In this document: piece by piece, positions 14,599 to 25,177 of the stretch
Numbering within the stretch: position 1 is the stretch's first letter
How the letters are laid out: each line of letters starts with the position of its first letter
Origin: Candidatus Zipacnadum vermilionense
GTDB lineage: Bacteria; Armatimonadota; Zipacnadia; Zipacnadales; Zipacnadaceae
DNA: 64,000 bases
Assembly (NCBI GenBank): GCA_029821755.1
Contig: JALGSV010000009.1
Location: 1 to 64,000 of the forward strand
Direction of reading: 5' to 3'
Program-made: the position numbers and the translations under genes
The notes under the pieces: generated by a model
What the model was told of the DNA's origin: nothing
The model's database searches: none
What the model saw: only the letters and a program-made list of their open reading frames with translations

Positions 14599-15541
14599 AG
14601 TCGCGTCCCGCGCACTGGCTGCGCTGCTCCTCGCCGCCGCCAGCCTCGGCTTACTCCTCCTGGCCTTCTGTTCGGCCCTGTGGGCGGAGGATCGGGGTGT
14701 CATCGCCACCGTCAACGGCCGGCCCATCACTGAGGCCGAATTCCAGCAAGCCCTCTGGGAGTCTGCCGGCGCCCGGGTGCTGGTGGAGATGATCGATGAG
14801 ACCATCATTGGCGCCGCCGCTGCCCAGGCCGGCATCACCGCCTCCCCGGATATGGTGAGGATGCGCCAGGAGAGTCTCCTGGCTCAAGCGGGCGGCGAGA
14901 GTGGGCTGCAGGCGCTGCTGGCCGCGGCCGGCTTCACTCCGGAGCGCCTGCGGGAGCAGGTCCGTCTCGGCCTCCTGCTCGACGGGATCGTCCAGGACGA
15001 GATGGCCATCCCCGAGGCTGAAGTCGATAAGTACTACCACGACCACGCCGACCGCTACCGCCGCGGTCCGCAGGTGAGGGGCCGGATGATCCTCACCGCC
15101 ACCCAAGACAACGCTCAGGCCCTCTATGAAGCCCTCCAGGCCGGGGGCGACTTTGCCGGCCTCGCCAAAGAGCTCTCCAGCGATCCCGCTACCGCTCCCC
15201 AGAACGGGGATATGGGCTGGTTCGAACGCCAGGACTACGCCACGGCCCTCAGCGACGTCGCCTTCCGTCTGCAGAAGGGTGAACTAAGCAAGCCTTTCGA
15301 GGGTCCCGACGGCTGGTATCTGATCAAGGTAGAGGACACGCGCCCCAGCGGTAGCCGCCCCCTGGCGGAGGTCCGCGAGGAGATCGTCTCCACCCTCAAG
15401 TTCAAGCGCCTCCCCCAGGCCCGCGAGCAGTGGCTGATCGGCCGCCGCAAGCAGGTCCAGGTCACCGTAACCGACCCCGACGTCCGCGCCACCGCCGAGC
15501 GCCTTCTCCAGCTAGCCCCACCCCCCGGTACCCTCCCGTAG
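14588..15541 (+). CDS. Parvulin-type peptidyl-prolyl isomerase (PpiC/SurA-like), exported
   Basis: This 317-residue protein has a signal sequence (LAALLLAAASLGLLLLAFCSALWA), a SurA-like N-terminal helical part starting IATVNGRPITEAEF, and a parvulin domain at about 155-250 with MILTATQDNAQALYEAL, LSSDPATAPQNGDMGWF and GPDGWYLIKV. It is expected to fold envelope proteins. Starts at 14540 and 14567 are possible but put charged residues before the signal; 14588 is preferred. Confidence 0.87.
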   Translation: MKPRVASRALAALLLAAASLGLLLLAFCSALWAEDRGVIATVNGRPITEAEFQQALWESAGARVLVEMIDETIIGAAAAQAGITASPDMVRMRQESLLAQAGGESGLQALLAAAGFTPERLREQVRLGLLLDGIVQDEMAIPEAEVDKYYHDHADRYRRGPQVRGRMILTATQDNAQALYEALQAGGDFAGLAKELSSDPATAPQNGDMGWFERQDYATALSDVAFRLQKGELSKPFEGPDGWYLIKVEDTRPSGSRPLAEVREEIVSTLKFKRLPQAREQWLIGRRKQVQVTVTDPDVRATAERLLQLAPPPGTLP

Positions 15542-15666
15542 GGGCGGCTGCTGCGGGGCCGTCCGGAGGTGGCTGGTGCTGTGCCCCCCTCCGATAACGT
15601 CGACGTCTCCCCCTCCGCGCCAGCCCTTCGCCTCCTCACTCGCGACTTGCGTCTGGAGACTCCGCT

Positions 15667-16268
15667 ATGTCCCACATCGTCGTCAACAATCTTTCCTCCA
15701 ATACAACGGTGACCCGGCCCTGCGAGGGGTAAGCCTGGAGATTCCCGATCGGCAGATCACCGCCGTCATCGGCCCCTCCGGCTGCGACAAGACCACCTTC
15801 CTGCGCTGCCTCAACCGCCTGATCGACACCAGGGACTACGTGGAGGTCAGCGGCGAGGTACTGATTGACGGCGAGGACATCTTCGTTCCCCGCGCCGACG
15901 TCATCAGCCTGCGCCGCAAGATGGGCCTGCTTTCTCAGAAACCCCAGGTCCTGCCCATGTCCATCTACGACAATGTCGCCTATGGTCCGCGTCTGCACGG
16001 CACCAAGCAGCGGCGCGTGCTGGACGACCTGGTCCGCCGCTGTCTGGAGATGAGCGCCCTGTGGGGGGAGGTCGAGCACCGCCTGTACGCCCCGGCCAGC
16101 GCCCTCTCCGTCGGCCAGCAGCAGCGCCTGTGCCTGGCACGCGGCCTGGCCGACTATCTGGTCTTCTTCTACCTGGGAGAGTTGGTGGAGCACCGCCCCG
16201 CCGAGCAGCTTCTCAACCACCCCCGCGACGAGCGGACGCGCAAGTACTTGGAGGGAGTCATCAGCTAG
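15667..16268 (+). pseudogene. pstB: Decayed phosphate ABC transporter ATPase (pstB remnant)
   Basis: The sequence follows PstB closely (ITAVIGPSGCDK, FLRCLNRLID, MSIYDNVAYGPRLHG, QQQRLCLARGLA, FFYLGELVEH) but carries several lesions. The start MSHIVVNNLS runs into a -1 frameshift near 15696; the rest continues in another frame as QYNGDPALRGVSLEIP. Walker A has Asp for Gly (GCDK). The signature is LSVGQ rather than LSGGQ. After LARGLA the sequence jumps straight to ADYLVFFYLGEL, so about 45 residues with Walker B, the D-loop and the H-loop are gone. No pstSCA or phoU is nearby. It is a dead copy or relic, not an active ATPase. Confidence 0.88.
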
Positions 16269-16280
16269 AAGGGCGCTCGG

Positions 16281-16338
16281 ACGGAGGGGCCGCGTCGAGT
16301 GGCCCGCGCCGCTTGCGGGCCAGGAGGCCGGCCCAGAG
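16281..16338. repeat. Palindromic repeat R3
   Basis: Edges GGAGGGGCCGCGTCGAG and CAGGAGGCCGGCCCA around the hairpin core TGGCCCGCGCCGCTTGCGGGCCA. Confidence 0.65.
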
Positions 16339-16411
16339 CTTTGGCGCGGGCGGAGGGTGGAGGGTTTCGGGGACTGTCACGCGCGGCGATTACCACAGCG
16401 TTAGCGAATCG

Positions 16412-17146
16412 TCACACAGGGCATAGGGCTCTATCGGTAACGCGGGGCATCTGCTCCCACATGCGCCCGGCCAGCACCTTGCCAGCCTTCTTCTTATTCG
16501 TACCACCCCACTGCTTGAAGAAGAAGGGCACGCGAGCCGCCAGGCACTTGTCCCGCACCTCCAGCGCCCACTCCTCGCGCATGGGCCGCGCGCCCGGCCC
16601 GGACTCCCCGCCGACGATCACCCAGTCAATCCCCGTCAGGTCCAACCCCGGCACCGGCCCCAGCAGCGGCTCCAGCGACAGGAACTTGACCGCCGCGCCC
16701 GTACTGCGCAGGTCGTCCACGCGCCGCAGGTAGTCATCGTTCTCCACGCTGACCCCCATCCACACATTAGCCGGCCAGTCGATCTCCCCCGCGCACTCCG
16801 CCAGCCGCTCGGAACGCTTGGTGAGCACCTGGAACACATGCCAATGTGCCCGCCGCATGACGCTAAACACGCGCATGATAAAGGCCAGCGGTACGTCCTC
16901 GTGGAACAGGTCACTCATGGAGTTGACAAAGATAACCTGCGGCTTGCGCCACGTCAGCGGCAGGTCGAGGGCATGCTCATGCAGCGTAAGGGCGAACCCA
17001 TTGCGGTAGTTGGGCTGCCCCATAGCCTTCAGCCGCTTAGCCATGCGCTCAGCATAGCAGTGCGCACACCCCGGACTGACATGCGAGCAGCCCGTGATGG
17101 GGTTCCAGGTGGATTCGGTCCATTCTATGTGGGAGTGGGAGGACAT
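16412..17146 (-). CDS. Three-Cys-motif protein, phage Gp37/Gp68 family (DUF5131)
   Basis: This 244-residue protein has the family start IEWTESTWNPITGCSHVSPGCAHCYAE; Cys20, Cys27 and Cys30 form the three-Cys motif (CX6CX2C), which resembles a radical-SAM-like cluster site. Later blocks are VNSMSDLFHEDV, VFQVLTKRSERL and WVIVGGESGPGARP. The enzyme function is not established. It follows the TcmP gene with a single-base gap (TAACATG), the usual partner arrangement. The neighbouring context is chromosomal, not a prophage. Confidence 0.88.
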   Translation of the reverse strand: MSSHSHIEWTESTWNPITGCSHVSPGCAHCYAERMAKRLKAMGQPNYRNGFALTLHEHALDLPLTWRKPQVIFVNSMSDLFHEDVPLAFIMRVFSVMRRAHWHVFQVLTKRSERLAECAGEIDWPANVWMGVSVENDDYLRRVDDLRSTGAAVKFLSLEPLLGPVPGLDLTGIDWVIVGGESGPGARPMREEWALEVRDKCLAARVPFFFKQWGGTNKKKAGKVLAGRMWEQMPRVTDRALCPV

Positions 17147-17147
17147 G

Positions 17148-17978
17148 TTAGGCGCCACGGTCGTGATACTTGTTGAAGATTTGAGTCACGATCTTATTTG
17201 CGACCGGGTTGGGGCTCGCGAAAAACAGATAGTAGACGATGGCGTTCCGCGTGTTGCGCATGGGGATGGGCCTGGCCACATACTTGAAACCCGCGACCTC
17301 CTTGAGACGTTGTCGATAGGCTTCGGCAATCCGGTCCAACTCCGCCTTCTCTGGCAGCCCGAACACGTTCAGATCGGTCCTATAGACAGCGTCAAGCCAC
17401 GACTCGTCACCCCAGAACCGTGTCAGCCGCTCGGCCTGTTGGGGGTCAACGCGGTCGGGGTCGCGCCAGAGAACGTTCCGGTTCATGTCCATGACTGGGA
17501 AATGCAGGAACATGTCCACGGAACCCATATGCCCAGCGGTCTGAACGACTCGCCAGTCCAGGTCCAGGCTGTACGGGTCGAGCAAGCAGAGCGCACGCCG
17601 ACGGTCTGCGTAGAGCGCCCTCGGGAATACCTTGTCGATCAGGACTTCATTGCAGTCTTCCTCGTATACGAAGACGTTCGGGTGGTTGCCGACCAGTGCG
17701 CGCAGATTGGACGTCTTCCCGGGATCGAGGTCGATGAAGTGGTACTCAGTGAACGGGGGGCGTATCGCAAGGGCCCTCAGTGGCGAACCGGGCACTATCT
17801 CCTTGGTGGCCTCGGAGATGTGTTCGCCAGCCCCGGCGAAGCCGTCGATATAGATGTGCTCGAGGTTGGGCTGCGCCGCCAGTATCCTGGAGTACGCCGC
17901 GGCGTAGTCCCCGAGAATGTCCAGCTTCATCTCGGTCCAGTACCCGATCTCGTCAAGGAGGCCCGTGCTGCGTTTCAT
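17148..17978 (-). CDS. tcmP: Three-Cys-motif partner protein
   Basis: This 276-residue protein matches TcmP: K-rich MKRSTGLLDEIGYWTEMKLDIL start, YIDGFAGAG (43-51) that looks like a SAM- or nucleotide-binding loop, HFIDLDPGKTSNL, and CLLDPYSLDLDW resembling a methyltransferase D/NPP-like block. The family is consistently found next to three-Cys-motif proteins and may form a two-gene mobile or defence-like cassette; its biochemical role is unknown. GGAG lies upstream of the ATG. A longer frame to 18038 lacks a ribosome site. Confidence 0.85.
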   Translation of the reverse strand: MKRSTGLLDEIGYWTEMKLDILGDYAAAYSRILAAQPNLEHIYIDGFAGAGEHISEATKEIVPGSPLRALAIRPPFTEYHFIDLDPGKTSNLRALVGNHPNVFVYEEDCNEVLIDKVFPRALYADRRRALCLLDPYSLDLDWRVVQTAGHMGSVDMFLHFPVMDMNRNVLWRDPDRVDPQQAERLTRFWGDESWLDAVYRTDLNVFGLPEKAELDRIAEAYRQRLKEVAGFKYVARPIPMRNTRNAIVYYLFFASPNPVANKIVTQIFNKYHDRGA

Positions 17979-18026
17979 GGCGCTTCTCCGGGCGCGGCTG
18001 TACTGATGCGCATGGGGTGTACCCAC

Positions 18027-18035
18027 ATTATAGCA
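18027..18035 (-). promoter_or_regulatory. Extended -10 promoter for tcmP
   Basis: Minus-strand TGCTATAAT (extended -10) lies about 50 bp before the tcmP start. A -35 box is weak. Confidence 0.5.
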
Positions 18036-18058
18036 CATATGACGCCCATTGCGACACT

Positions 18059-18460
18059 CCCTTGACCCTCCCCTCCCCTCGTGCTACCATTCTCCCATCC
18101 TTCCGCCTGGTGATTTGCCGCCTATGCAACTGCACGAACTATCCGCTCACGAACTAGCCCACGGCCTCGCGGCACGCGAGTTCTCCGCTCGCGAGGTGGC
18201 CGACGCCCATATCTCGCGCCTGGAAGCGGTGGAAGACGGCGTTAAGGCCTTCCTCCTGACCACGCCGGAGGCGGCGCGCGAGGAGGCCGATTCCGTCGAC
18301 CAGGCTCGCGCCGCCGGGGAGAGCCTGCCGCCCCTGGCGGGCGTGCCTATCGCGCACAAGGACCTGCTGTGCACGCGCGGGGTGCGGACCACCTGCGGGT
18401 CGCGGATTCTGGAGAGCTTCGTGCCGCCCTATGATGCCACCGTGGTGGCCCGCTGCCGGG
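18059..18460. repeat. Direct duplication, copy 1 (gatA promoter and 5' end)
   Basis: About 400 bp from the sequence CTTGACCCTCCCCTCCCCTC through the codons for TVVARCR is repeated at about 19541-19938 with scattered mismatches. The two copies flank the minus-strand methyltransferase and DsrE genes. Confidence 0.85.
18062..18090 (+). promoter_or_regulatory. Promoter copy before truncated gatA
   Basis: TTGACC, 17-bp spacer, TACCAT with TGC before it (extended -10). The same sequence occurs at 19542-19570 before the full gatA, as part of the direct duplication. Confidence 0.5.
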
Positions 18461-18463
18461 CCG
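18124..18463 (+). pseudogene. gatA: Truncated gatA fragment
   Basis: The first 113 codons of gatA ([20 protein letters not shown] to TVVARCR) are present and largely synonymous or conservatively different from the complete gene at 19603. It then runs into unrelated sequence, and the catalytic Ser-cis-Ser region is missing. It keeps the promoter and start codon, so a short peptide might still be made. It marks the left edge of the methyltransferase-DsrE cassette. Confidence 0.88.
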
Positions 18464-18479
18464 CCTCGAGCGGCGGCTT

Positions 18480-19133
18480 TCACGCTTCCTCGTGTGGACG
18501 GAAGGCCAGGGCGACAAACCCCATACCCGGCGTGATCCCGGGGCGGCAATCCGCGATCTCCTCAACGGCACAGCCCGGGGGAGTGTCAAGACCACTGCGG
18601 GCTTCCTCTAGCCGGAAACCTGTGGCCGCCGCCAGCTTGATGACCTCTTGCACCGTGTAAAAGCGGGCTTCGCGGTAGAAGGGGTGCCCCGCTTCTCCCT
18701 GGCGGGCGTATTCCTGCCCCCACGGGCTGTCCGCCGGTACGAAGCCGAGAACCAGCCGGCCGCCGGGGCGCAGTACGCGCGCTGCCTCTGCCAAGACCCG
18801 CTCCGGCTGGGGGACGAAACAGATTGTGACCACCATCAGTACGCCGCCGAAGCTGTTGTTGCCATACGGCAGGTGCTCTCCGTAACCTTCTCGCACGCGG
18901 AGGCCACGGGCCGAGGCCTTTTCCAGCATGGAGATCGAGGGGTCCACGCCGTCCTCAACGCCCAAGGCCTGGGCGAAGCGACCGGTCCCGACGCCGACCT
19001 CTAGCCAGGGACGGAACGCCGCGGCTACCAAGGCGCGCAGGCATCTCAGCTCCAACCTAAAGAGACTGCTGCCTTGGGGCGCGTCAAACCACGCGTCGTA
19101 CTGTTCGACGAGAGCATCAAAAGGGTTACTCAT
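18480..19133 (-). CDS. Class I SAM-dependent methyltransferase
   Basis: This 217-residue protein is of UbiE/type 11 form. It starts [13 protein letters not shown] and has motif [12 protein letters not shown] (44-54), the acidic EDGVDPS strand end, [14 protein letters not shown], and [13 protein letters not shown]. It probably modifies a small molecule; substrate unknown. A DsrE-like gene lies just upstream on the same strand (gap 6 bp), an association seen in other bacteria. Both are inside the duplication-flanked cassette. Confidence 0.85.
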   Translation of the reverse strand: MSNPFDALVEQYDAWFDAPQGSSLFRLELRCLRALVAAAFRPWLEVGVGTGRFAQALGVEDGVDPSISMLEKASARGLRVREGYGEHLPYGNNSFGGVLMVVTICFVPQPERVLAEAARVLRPGGRLVLGFVPADSPWGQEYARQGEAGHPFYREARFYTVQEVIKLAAATGFRLEEARSGLDTPPGCAVEEIADCRPGITPGMGFVALAFRPHEEA

Positions 19134-19139
19134 GGCTCC

Positions 19140-19460
19140 TCAGAACGTCACAACTCTGTCAGCCCCTTCGATCATGTCATAGAGGTCCTTCATGGTGGAT
19201 AGGGGGCACAACTCTGACCCCTCGGAATTGCGCAGCTTCAGGCATGCTCCGCACGCGTGGATGGACCCGCCAGCAGTGAGAAACGCTTCTGCTTGCTCTC
19301 GGGCGTTGAATCTTGGGTCCTCGATTTGATCCAGCTCAACGGCCTTGCCCAGCAGGAACACGCCAACCACGTCCCCTTGCTCGAGGGCATAGTTGGCGAG
19401 GCGGAGCGCATTGAAGACTGCCTCGGCTTCCGTAACTGTCAGTACCAGCGCGAGTTTCAT
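19140..19460 (-). CDS. DsrE-family sulfur-relay-like protein
   Basis: This 106-residue DsrE/DsrF fold protein starts MKLALVLTVTEAE and contains Cys70, Cys73 (HACGACLKLR) and Cys85 (ELCPLSTMKDLY). The Cys pair may carry a persulfide. It probably works with the downstream methyltransferase, perhaps in sulfur or thiol modification; that link is inferred from their tight pairing. Confidence 0.8.
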   Translation of the reverse strand: MKLALVLTVTEAEAVFNALRLANYALEQGDVVGVFLLGKAVELDQIEDPRFNAREQAEAFLTAGGSIHACGACLKLRNSEGSELCPLSTMKDLYDMIEGADRVVTF

Positions 19461-19602
19461 GAGCCACTCCTTCGAGGGGTGACCTTGTCTGGGAGATGAG
19501 GGGCGTAGTACGGATTCCCGCTCACCTGTCCAGTTCCCTCCTTGACCCTCCCCTCCCCTCGTGCTACCATCCTTCCATCCTTCCGCCTGGTGATTTCCGC
19601 CT

Positions 19603-21063
<1,461 letters not shown>

Positions 21064-21158
21064 CCGGAGGGGGAGGCGTCACCTCCCCTCCTCCCTCCTC
21101 GCCACTGCGGGCCCCGGACCTGCGCCCCGCTTGGTTGCCTCGCACCTGCTGCCGCCCC

Positions 21159-22103
21159 TCACTTGTTGAGCTGGTCCACCAGGGCCTGCACGACCTCGGA
21201 GAGGTTGTACTTCGTGGCCAGGCCGTGGCCACGACCCGGCATCGGTACCGCTTCCACCGACACTTCCGCGTCCTTGAGCCGCTGGGCCATAGCCTCGGCC
21301 TGGCCGGGGGGCACGACGTTGTCGTTGAGACCGTAGAACAGCAAGGCCGGCGGATGGTCCGCCGTGACGCGAGTGAGCGGCGAGGCCTCGGCGTATGTTT
21401 CGGGAATGTCCTGCGGCCGGCCGCCCAGGAACTGGATTACCTGAGGGAGAAGCGAGCGCCGCAGCGGGGGCGCCTCCGGGGGGTTAACCGCACCCGGCTG
21501 GCGCAGGTCCGTCGGCCCCGACAAGGAGGCCACCACCAGCACCAGGCTCTTGAGCGGCTCACCCTCGCTGTCCACGTCGCCCTGGCCCGGCTTGGTAGTA
21601 GCGACCATCAGCGCCAGATGGCCTCCCGAGGAACCGCCCATCACCGCGATTCGGTCCGGGTCTACCCGGAACTCCGCCGCATGCTGCCGGACCCAGCGGA
21701 CCGCCGCGATACAATCGTCCACCGCGGCCGGGTAGGGCGCCTGGCCAGAGAGGCGGTAGTTAACCGGAAAGCAAGCGATCCCCTCGGCCAGGTAAGAGGG
21801 GATAGCCTTGTTGAACTCGCTCTTGTCGCCCTGCTTCCAGCCGCCCCCATGGAACATGAGCACTGCGGGGAAGGGCCCCGGGCCTGCCGGCGTGTGGGCA
21901 TCCAGGAACAGCGGGATGCCGTCGACCTCACCGTATTGCGTGTCCACCCGCGCCGCGTTCTCTTGAAGCGCTACCGCCCCCGCCTGAGGTACAGCAGCGG
22001 CCGCGAGGAGGGTGGTCACACCGGCATCATCTGCCCGCGGGCAGGCCGCTAGGGAAGCCAGCAGAGCTAGGGCCGGCAGTACAAAGAATCTTTGGGTACT
22101 CAT
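21159..22103 (-). CDS. Alpha/beta-hydrolase esterase lipoprotein
   Basis: This 314-residue member of the hormone-sensitive-lipase/acetyl-esterase group has an oxyanion motif HGGGW (85-89), nucleophile Ser158 in GGSSGG, a late Asp in FYGLNDNVVP and His in GRGHGLA. The N-terminus has a lipobox (LAAC, Cys21), so it should be attached to a membrane outside the cytoplasm. A GGGAGAGG site lies before the ATG. The likely substrate is an acylated carbohydrate, from context only. Confidence 0.87.
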   Translation of the reverse strand: MSTQRFFVLPALALLASLAACPRADDAGVTTLLAAAAVPQAGAVALQENAARVDTQYGEVDGIPLFLDAHTPAGPGPFPAVLMFHGGGWKQGDKSEFNKAIPSYLAEGIACFPVNYRLSGQAPYPAAVDDCIAAVRWVRQHAAEFRVDPDRIAVMGGSSGGHLALMVATTKPGQGDVDSEGEPLKSLVLVVASLSGPTDLRQPGAVNPPEAPPLRRSLLPQVIQFLGGRPQDIPETYAEASPLTRVTADHPPALLFYGLNDNVVPPGQAEAMAQRLKDAEVSVEAVPMPGRGHGLATKYNLSEVVQALVDQLNK

Positions 22104-22256
22104 TTGCCTCTCCCAGGCGAACGGGGTGCGATATCGCTCTAGTTACTGACGCTCGACGCGGGTAAATAGCTCCTTGCGCAGGAAAAAAAGCGTGAGGGAG
22201 GGAACAGGCCCCTAGTCTTACATGCCCCTACGGGGTTTCGGAAAGGTGTTGTTGTC

Positions 22257-24161
22257 ATGTCTGATTCGGTGCTGGGTGAACAAGTATGTGTCGGCTTGCT
22301 GGCCGGACCGGCGGAGTTGGCCAGACTCCGTCACGCGCGGCGCGGCGGCGTGGTGGGCCGGGTGTGGCGAGATATGGGCCAGGCCCTGGAGGCCGTGAAC
22401 GACTTCTCCGGGGCCTGGAGTCTCTTGCCCGACCTGGCCCTGGCTGCTGCGCTCTCCCAACGACAGGATTGGGCACAAAAGGCGGTCGCGGCCGCGCTCA
22501 AGGTCGCCCAGCGCCCGCACTGGCTGCACTCCGAGTCCGGCGCGCTGGGGCTGGAAGGGATGCATCTCGTCTTCGACCTGGCGCTGGTCACCGACTGGCT
22601 CTGGCCGGTGCTCCAGCCGCATCAGCGGGAGGCGCTGGTGTGCGCCATACTGGCGAAGGGGGTGGAGAACCTCACCCCCGCCCCGGAGGGCACGCGCGAT
22701 CCCGGCGACGGGCACGGGCAGCTCCTACTGGCCCGGCGTATGGACAAAGACGACCCCCACTGTCTGCACCCTCTTCCGCCGCAGGTTAACAACTGGGACC
22801 AGTGGTTCTCCGCCTCGCTGTATATGGCCGCGACCGTGGCCGAGCGGGCCTTCCTGCAGCCGGCGGAGGGCGAGCCGGCGCTGGAGTGGGGACTGCACTT
22901 TGACCCCGGCTACGACCTGGACGCCGACCGCGTGGCCCGCTGGAAGCGCTGCGCCCGAGAGCGGGTGGACCAGGCGCTGGCCACCCAGGTGGGGCCGGAC
23001 GGAGACTACGCCGAAGGCGTGTCTTACGCCGGCTATGGCGGGGTCCCGCTGGTGGTCAACCTGTGCCTGCGCGAGCGCCTGGACGGGGAGGACCTCTTCT
23101 CGCCCGGCGTCCTGGCCCTGCCTTTGTGGATTCGCAACCAGCACCCCGCGGACCTGCTTTACGGCGCGGCCAATTTTAACGATGCCAAGCTGGCCAACCT
23201 GCCCGACGCGGGGGTGCTGGCCGCTCTGGCAGCGCGGTCGGGGGACCCGCGGGCGCAAGGGATTGCGCTGGAGGCGCTGGACGTGTCCCGCGAGCACTTC
23301 TGGTTCCTCGCCCTGCTGGGCCTGGACCCGGATCTGCCCGCCGAGTCAGTCACGCTCCCGGAGGCTACGGCCTACACTCACACCGGCGAGGTCATCTGGC
23401 GCACTGCGCAGGACCGGCAGGGGGTGTTCTTCGCTCTGCAGTGTGGGACGCACGGCGGCGCCCACCAGCACCGCGACCGCGGCAACTTCTTCCTGTCCGC
23501 GTACGGTGAGCACCTGCTGGTGGATCTGGGCGACAGCCGCTATGCCCAACCCTCCGACCCTCCCACCGTTGACACCCGCGGGCACAACTGCCTGCTCCTC
23601 GACGGGCGCGGGCAGATCGGCGACAACAGCCGTCCGGTGGCCGGGAAGCTCCTGGAGCACGAGCATGAGGGCGATCTCTCCACGGCGTTGGTCGAGGCCA
23701 CAACCTGCTACGAGGGCGTGGACCTGTACCGCCGAAGGGCGATCTTCTGCCGGCCGGACCTGCTGGTCGTCGCCGACCGAGTGGAGGGCGAGGTGAGCTC
23801 AGTCACCTTTCTCCTCCAGGGCCACAACGCCGACGGTCAGGGGCAGTGGACCTGCCGGGAGGAGGAGGCCGTCTTCGCGCGTCCGGGAGCGCGGGTCCAT
23901 GCCTTCTACCTCGAGTCGGTGACCGAGTTCGATGTCCACGCTGGTACGCTGGAGGGTCAGCAGCGGGGCCTGCTGCGGCTGGAGGCTACGGTCCCCGGCA
24001 GGACCGCTACGGTGGTCCTGGTTCCCTGCCTCGCCGAGGAAACCCCTCCCGTAGGCGAGCACATGGCGGGTGCGCTGGTGGTAAGCTGGCGCGGTAAGCA
24101 GTGGCGAGTGGAGCGAGGTGCGGATCGACTGGTGGTGGACGGGCGAGCGTTCGCTCTGTAG
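22257..24161 (+). CDS. Heparinase II/III-family protein
   Basis: A 634-residue protein with an N-terminal alpha/alpha toroid (to about 350) and a C-terminal beta-sandwich. The conserved GTHGGAHQHRDRGNFFL, EHLLVDLGDSRYA, TRGHNCLLLDG and RRAIFCRPDLLVVADR segments match the heparinase II/III-like lyases, which cleave uronic-acid polysaccharides by beta-elimination. There is no signal peptide, so it may act on imported oligosaccharides. Substrate uncertain. Confidence 0.82.
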   Translation: MSDSVLGEQVCVGLLAGPAELARLRHARRGGVVGRVWRDMGQALEAVNDFSGAWSLLPDLALAAALSQRQDWAQKAVAAALKVAQRPHWLHSESGALGLEGMHLVFDLALVTDWLWPVLQPHQREALVCAILAKGVENLTPAPEGTRDPGDGHGQLLLARRMDKDDPHCLHPLPPQVNNWDQWFSASLYMAATVAERAFLQPAEGEPALEWGLHFDPGYDLDADRVARWKRCARERVDQALATQVGPDGDYAEGVSYAGYGGVPLVVNLCLRERLDGEDLFSPGVLALPLWIRNQHPADLLYGAANFNDAKLANLPDAGVLAALAARSGDPRAQGIALEALDVSREHFWFLALLGLDPDLPAESVTLPEATAYTHTGEVIWRTAQDRQGVFFALQCGTHGGAHQHRDRGNFFLSAYGEHLLVDLGDSRYAQPSDPPTVDTRGHNCLLLDGRGQIGDNSRPVAGKLLEHEHEGDLSTALVEATTCYEGVDLYRRRAIFCRPDLLVVADRVEGEVSSVTFLLQGHNADGQGQWTCREEEAVFARPGARVHAFYLESVTEFDVHAGTLEGQQRGLLRLEATVPGRTATVVLVPCLAEETPPVGEHMAGALVVSWRGKQWRVERGADRLVVDGRAFAL

Positions 24162-24186
24162 ACGGTACCCACACCAGACATAAACC

Positions 24187-24215
24187 CAGGAGCGGCCCGC
24201 CGGGGGCCACTCCTG
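24187..24215. terminator. Bidirectional terminator-like hairpin
   Basis: CAGGAGCGGCCCGCCGGGGGCCACTCCTG folds into a GC-rich stem between two convergent genes (24161 stop and 24250 stop). It lacks a clear T-run on the plus side, but position and stem favour a terminator. Confidence 0.6.
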
Positions 24216-24249
24216 TTGCGTGTCCGGAAGGGCGCGGTGCGTTGCGCCT

Positions 24250-25008
24250 CTACTTGCGGCCCGTGGCCAGGCCCTGGCCTACCAGATACGCGTAGCTGTC
24301 TGCGACCGCCTGCATCATGTCCGTGTCGCAGGAGTCCAGCTCCACTATCAGCCAGGCCAGGTCAGCGCTGGCGGCGCCGATGATCGCCGGCCAGTCGAGC
24401 ACGCCCTGGCCCACTGCGGTCATGGCCTTCTCCTTGACGGCCGGTCCGTCCTTGATGTGCAGCAGCGGGGCCCGCGAGCCCAGCTTGGCGACCTCCGCCA
24501 CCGGGTCAGCGCCCCCGGTCTGGGTCCAGTAGGTGTCCACCTCGGCAAAGACGTCCGGGGCGGCGGCCATGAAGACCTCGTGCGCGTACTTGCCGTCGAA
24601 CTGATGGTCGAACTCCCACCAGTGGTTGTGAATGCCAAACTCGATCCCGTACGGCTTGAGCAGCAACGCCGCCTGCTGAGCCAGCGCCGCGTGCTCCAAG
24701 GTGCTCTCCACCGTGGCAAATTCCGGCGGGCCCCAGCCGGAGATGTGGTAGGTATAGCCCACCGTCTTGGCCGTGTCGACGATCTCTTCCAGATTGTCCT
24801 TGGTGGGTAGCGCGCCGTGCGTGGAGGAGGCCACTAGGCCTAGCTCATCGAGGAACGCGCGGAACTCCGTCGCGGTCATGCCATACAGGTCCCCTCCCTC
24901 GACGCCAACGTAGCCGATCTCGGCGACCTTGGTAATAGTGCCCACGGGGTCCTGAGCGGCCAACTCCCGGACGCTGTAGAGTTGCAGAGAAATCGGGGCG
25001 GGTTTCAT
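24250..25008 (-). CDS. Sugar phosphate isomerase/epimerase (xylose-isomerase-like TIM barrel)
   Basis: A 252-residue protein starts ISLQLYSVRELAAQDP, with VEGGDLYG, GIHNHWWEF and VDTYWTQTGG blocks that carry the metal ligands of this family, and LLHIKDGP. It probably acts on a keto or 3-keto sugar; the exact substrate is unknown. Followed by a hairpin terminator. Its upstream region (25009-25177) holds nothing recognisable. Confidence 0.85.
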   Translation of the reverse strand: MKPAPISLQLYSVRELAAQDPVGTITKVAEIGYVGVEGGDLYGMTATEFRAFLDELGLVASSTHGALPTKDNLEEIVDTAKTVGYTYHISGWGPPEFATVESTLEHAALAQQAALLLKPYGIEFGIHNHWWEFDHQFDGKYAHEVFMAAAPDVFAEVDTYWTQTGGADPVAEVAKLGSRAPLLHIKDGPAVKEKAMTAVGQGVLDWPAIIGAASADLAWLIVELDSCDTDMMQAVADSYAYLVGQGLATGRK

Positions 25009-25177
25009 GAGTCAGCGGTCATCCCTTTCGGTGATTTAGACTGGAAATAGGCGGCGGTGAGGCCGCAACGACAGGGGCTATTCCCCGGAGGGCCAGGGAT
25101 TCCTCCTCCCGTCCCGCCGGCCCCAACGAAATCGCCGCACGCCGGTGCGGATCGGGTGGGACTATCCGGCTGGTCGC

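Noticed and set aside
16412-17978. Prophage remnant around the Gp37/Gp68 family gene
   Set aside because: No structural, integrase or lysis genes nearby; the TcmP pair occurs commonly in chromosomes.
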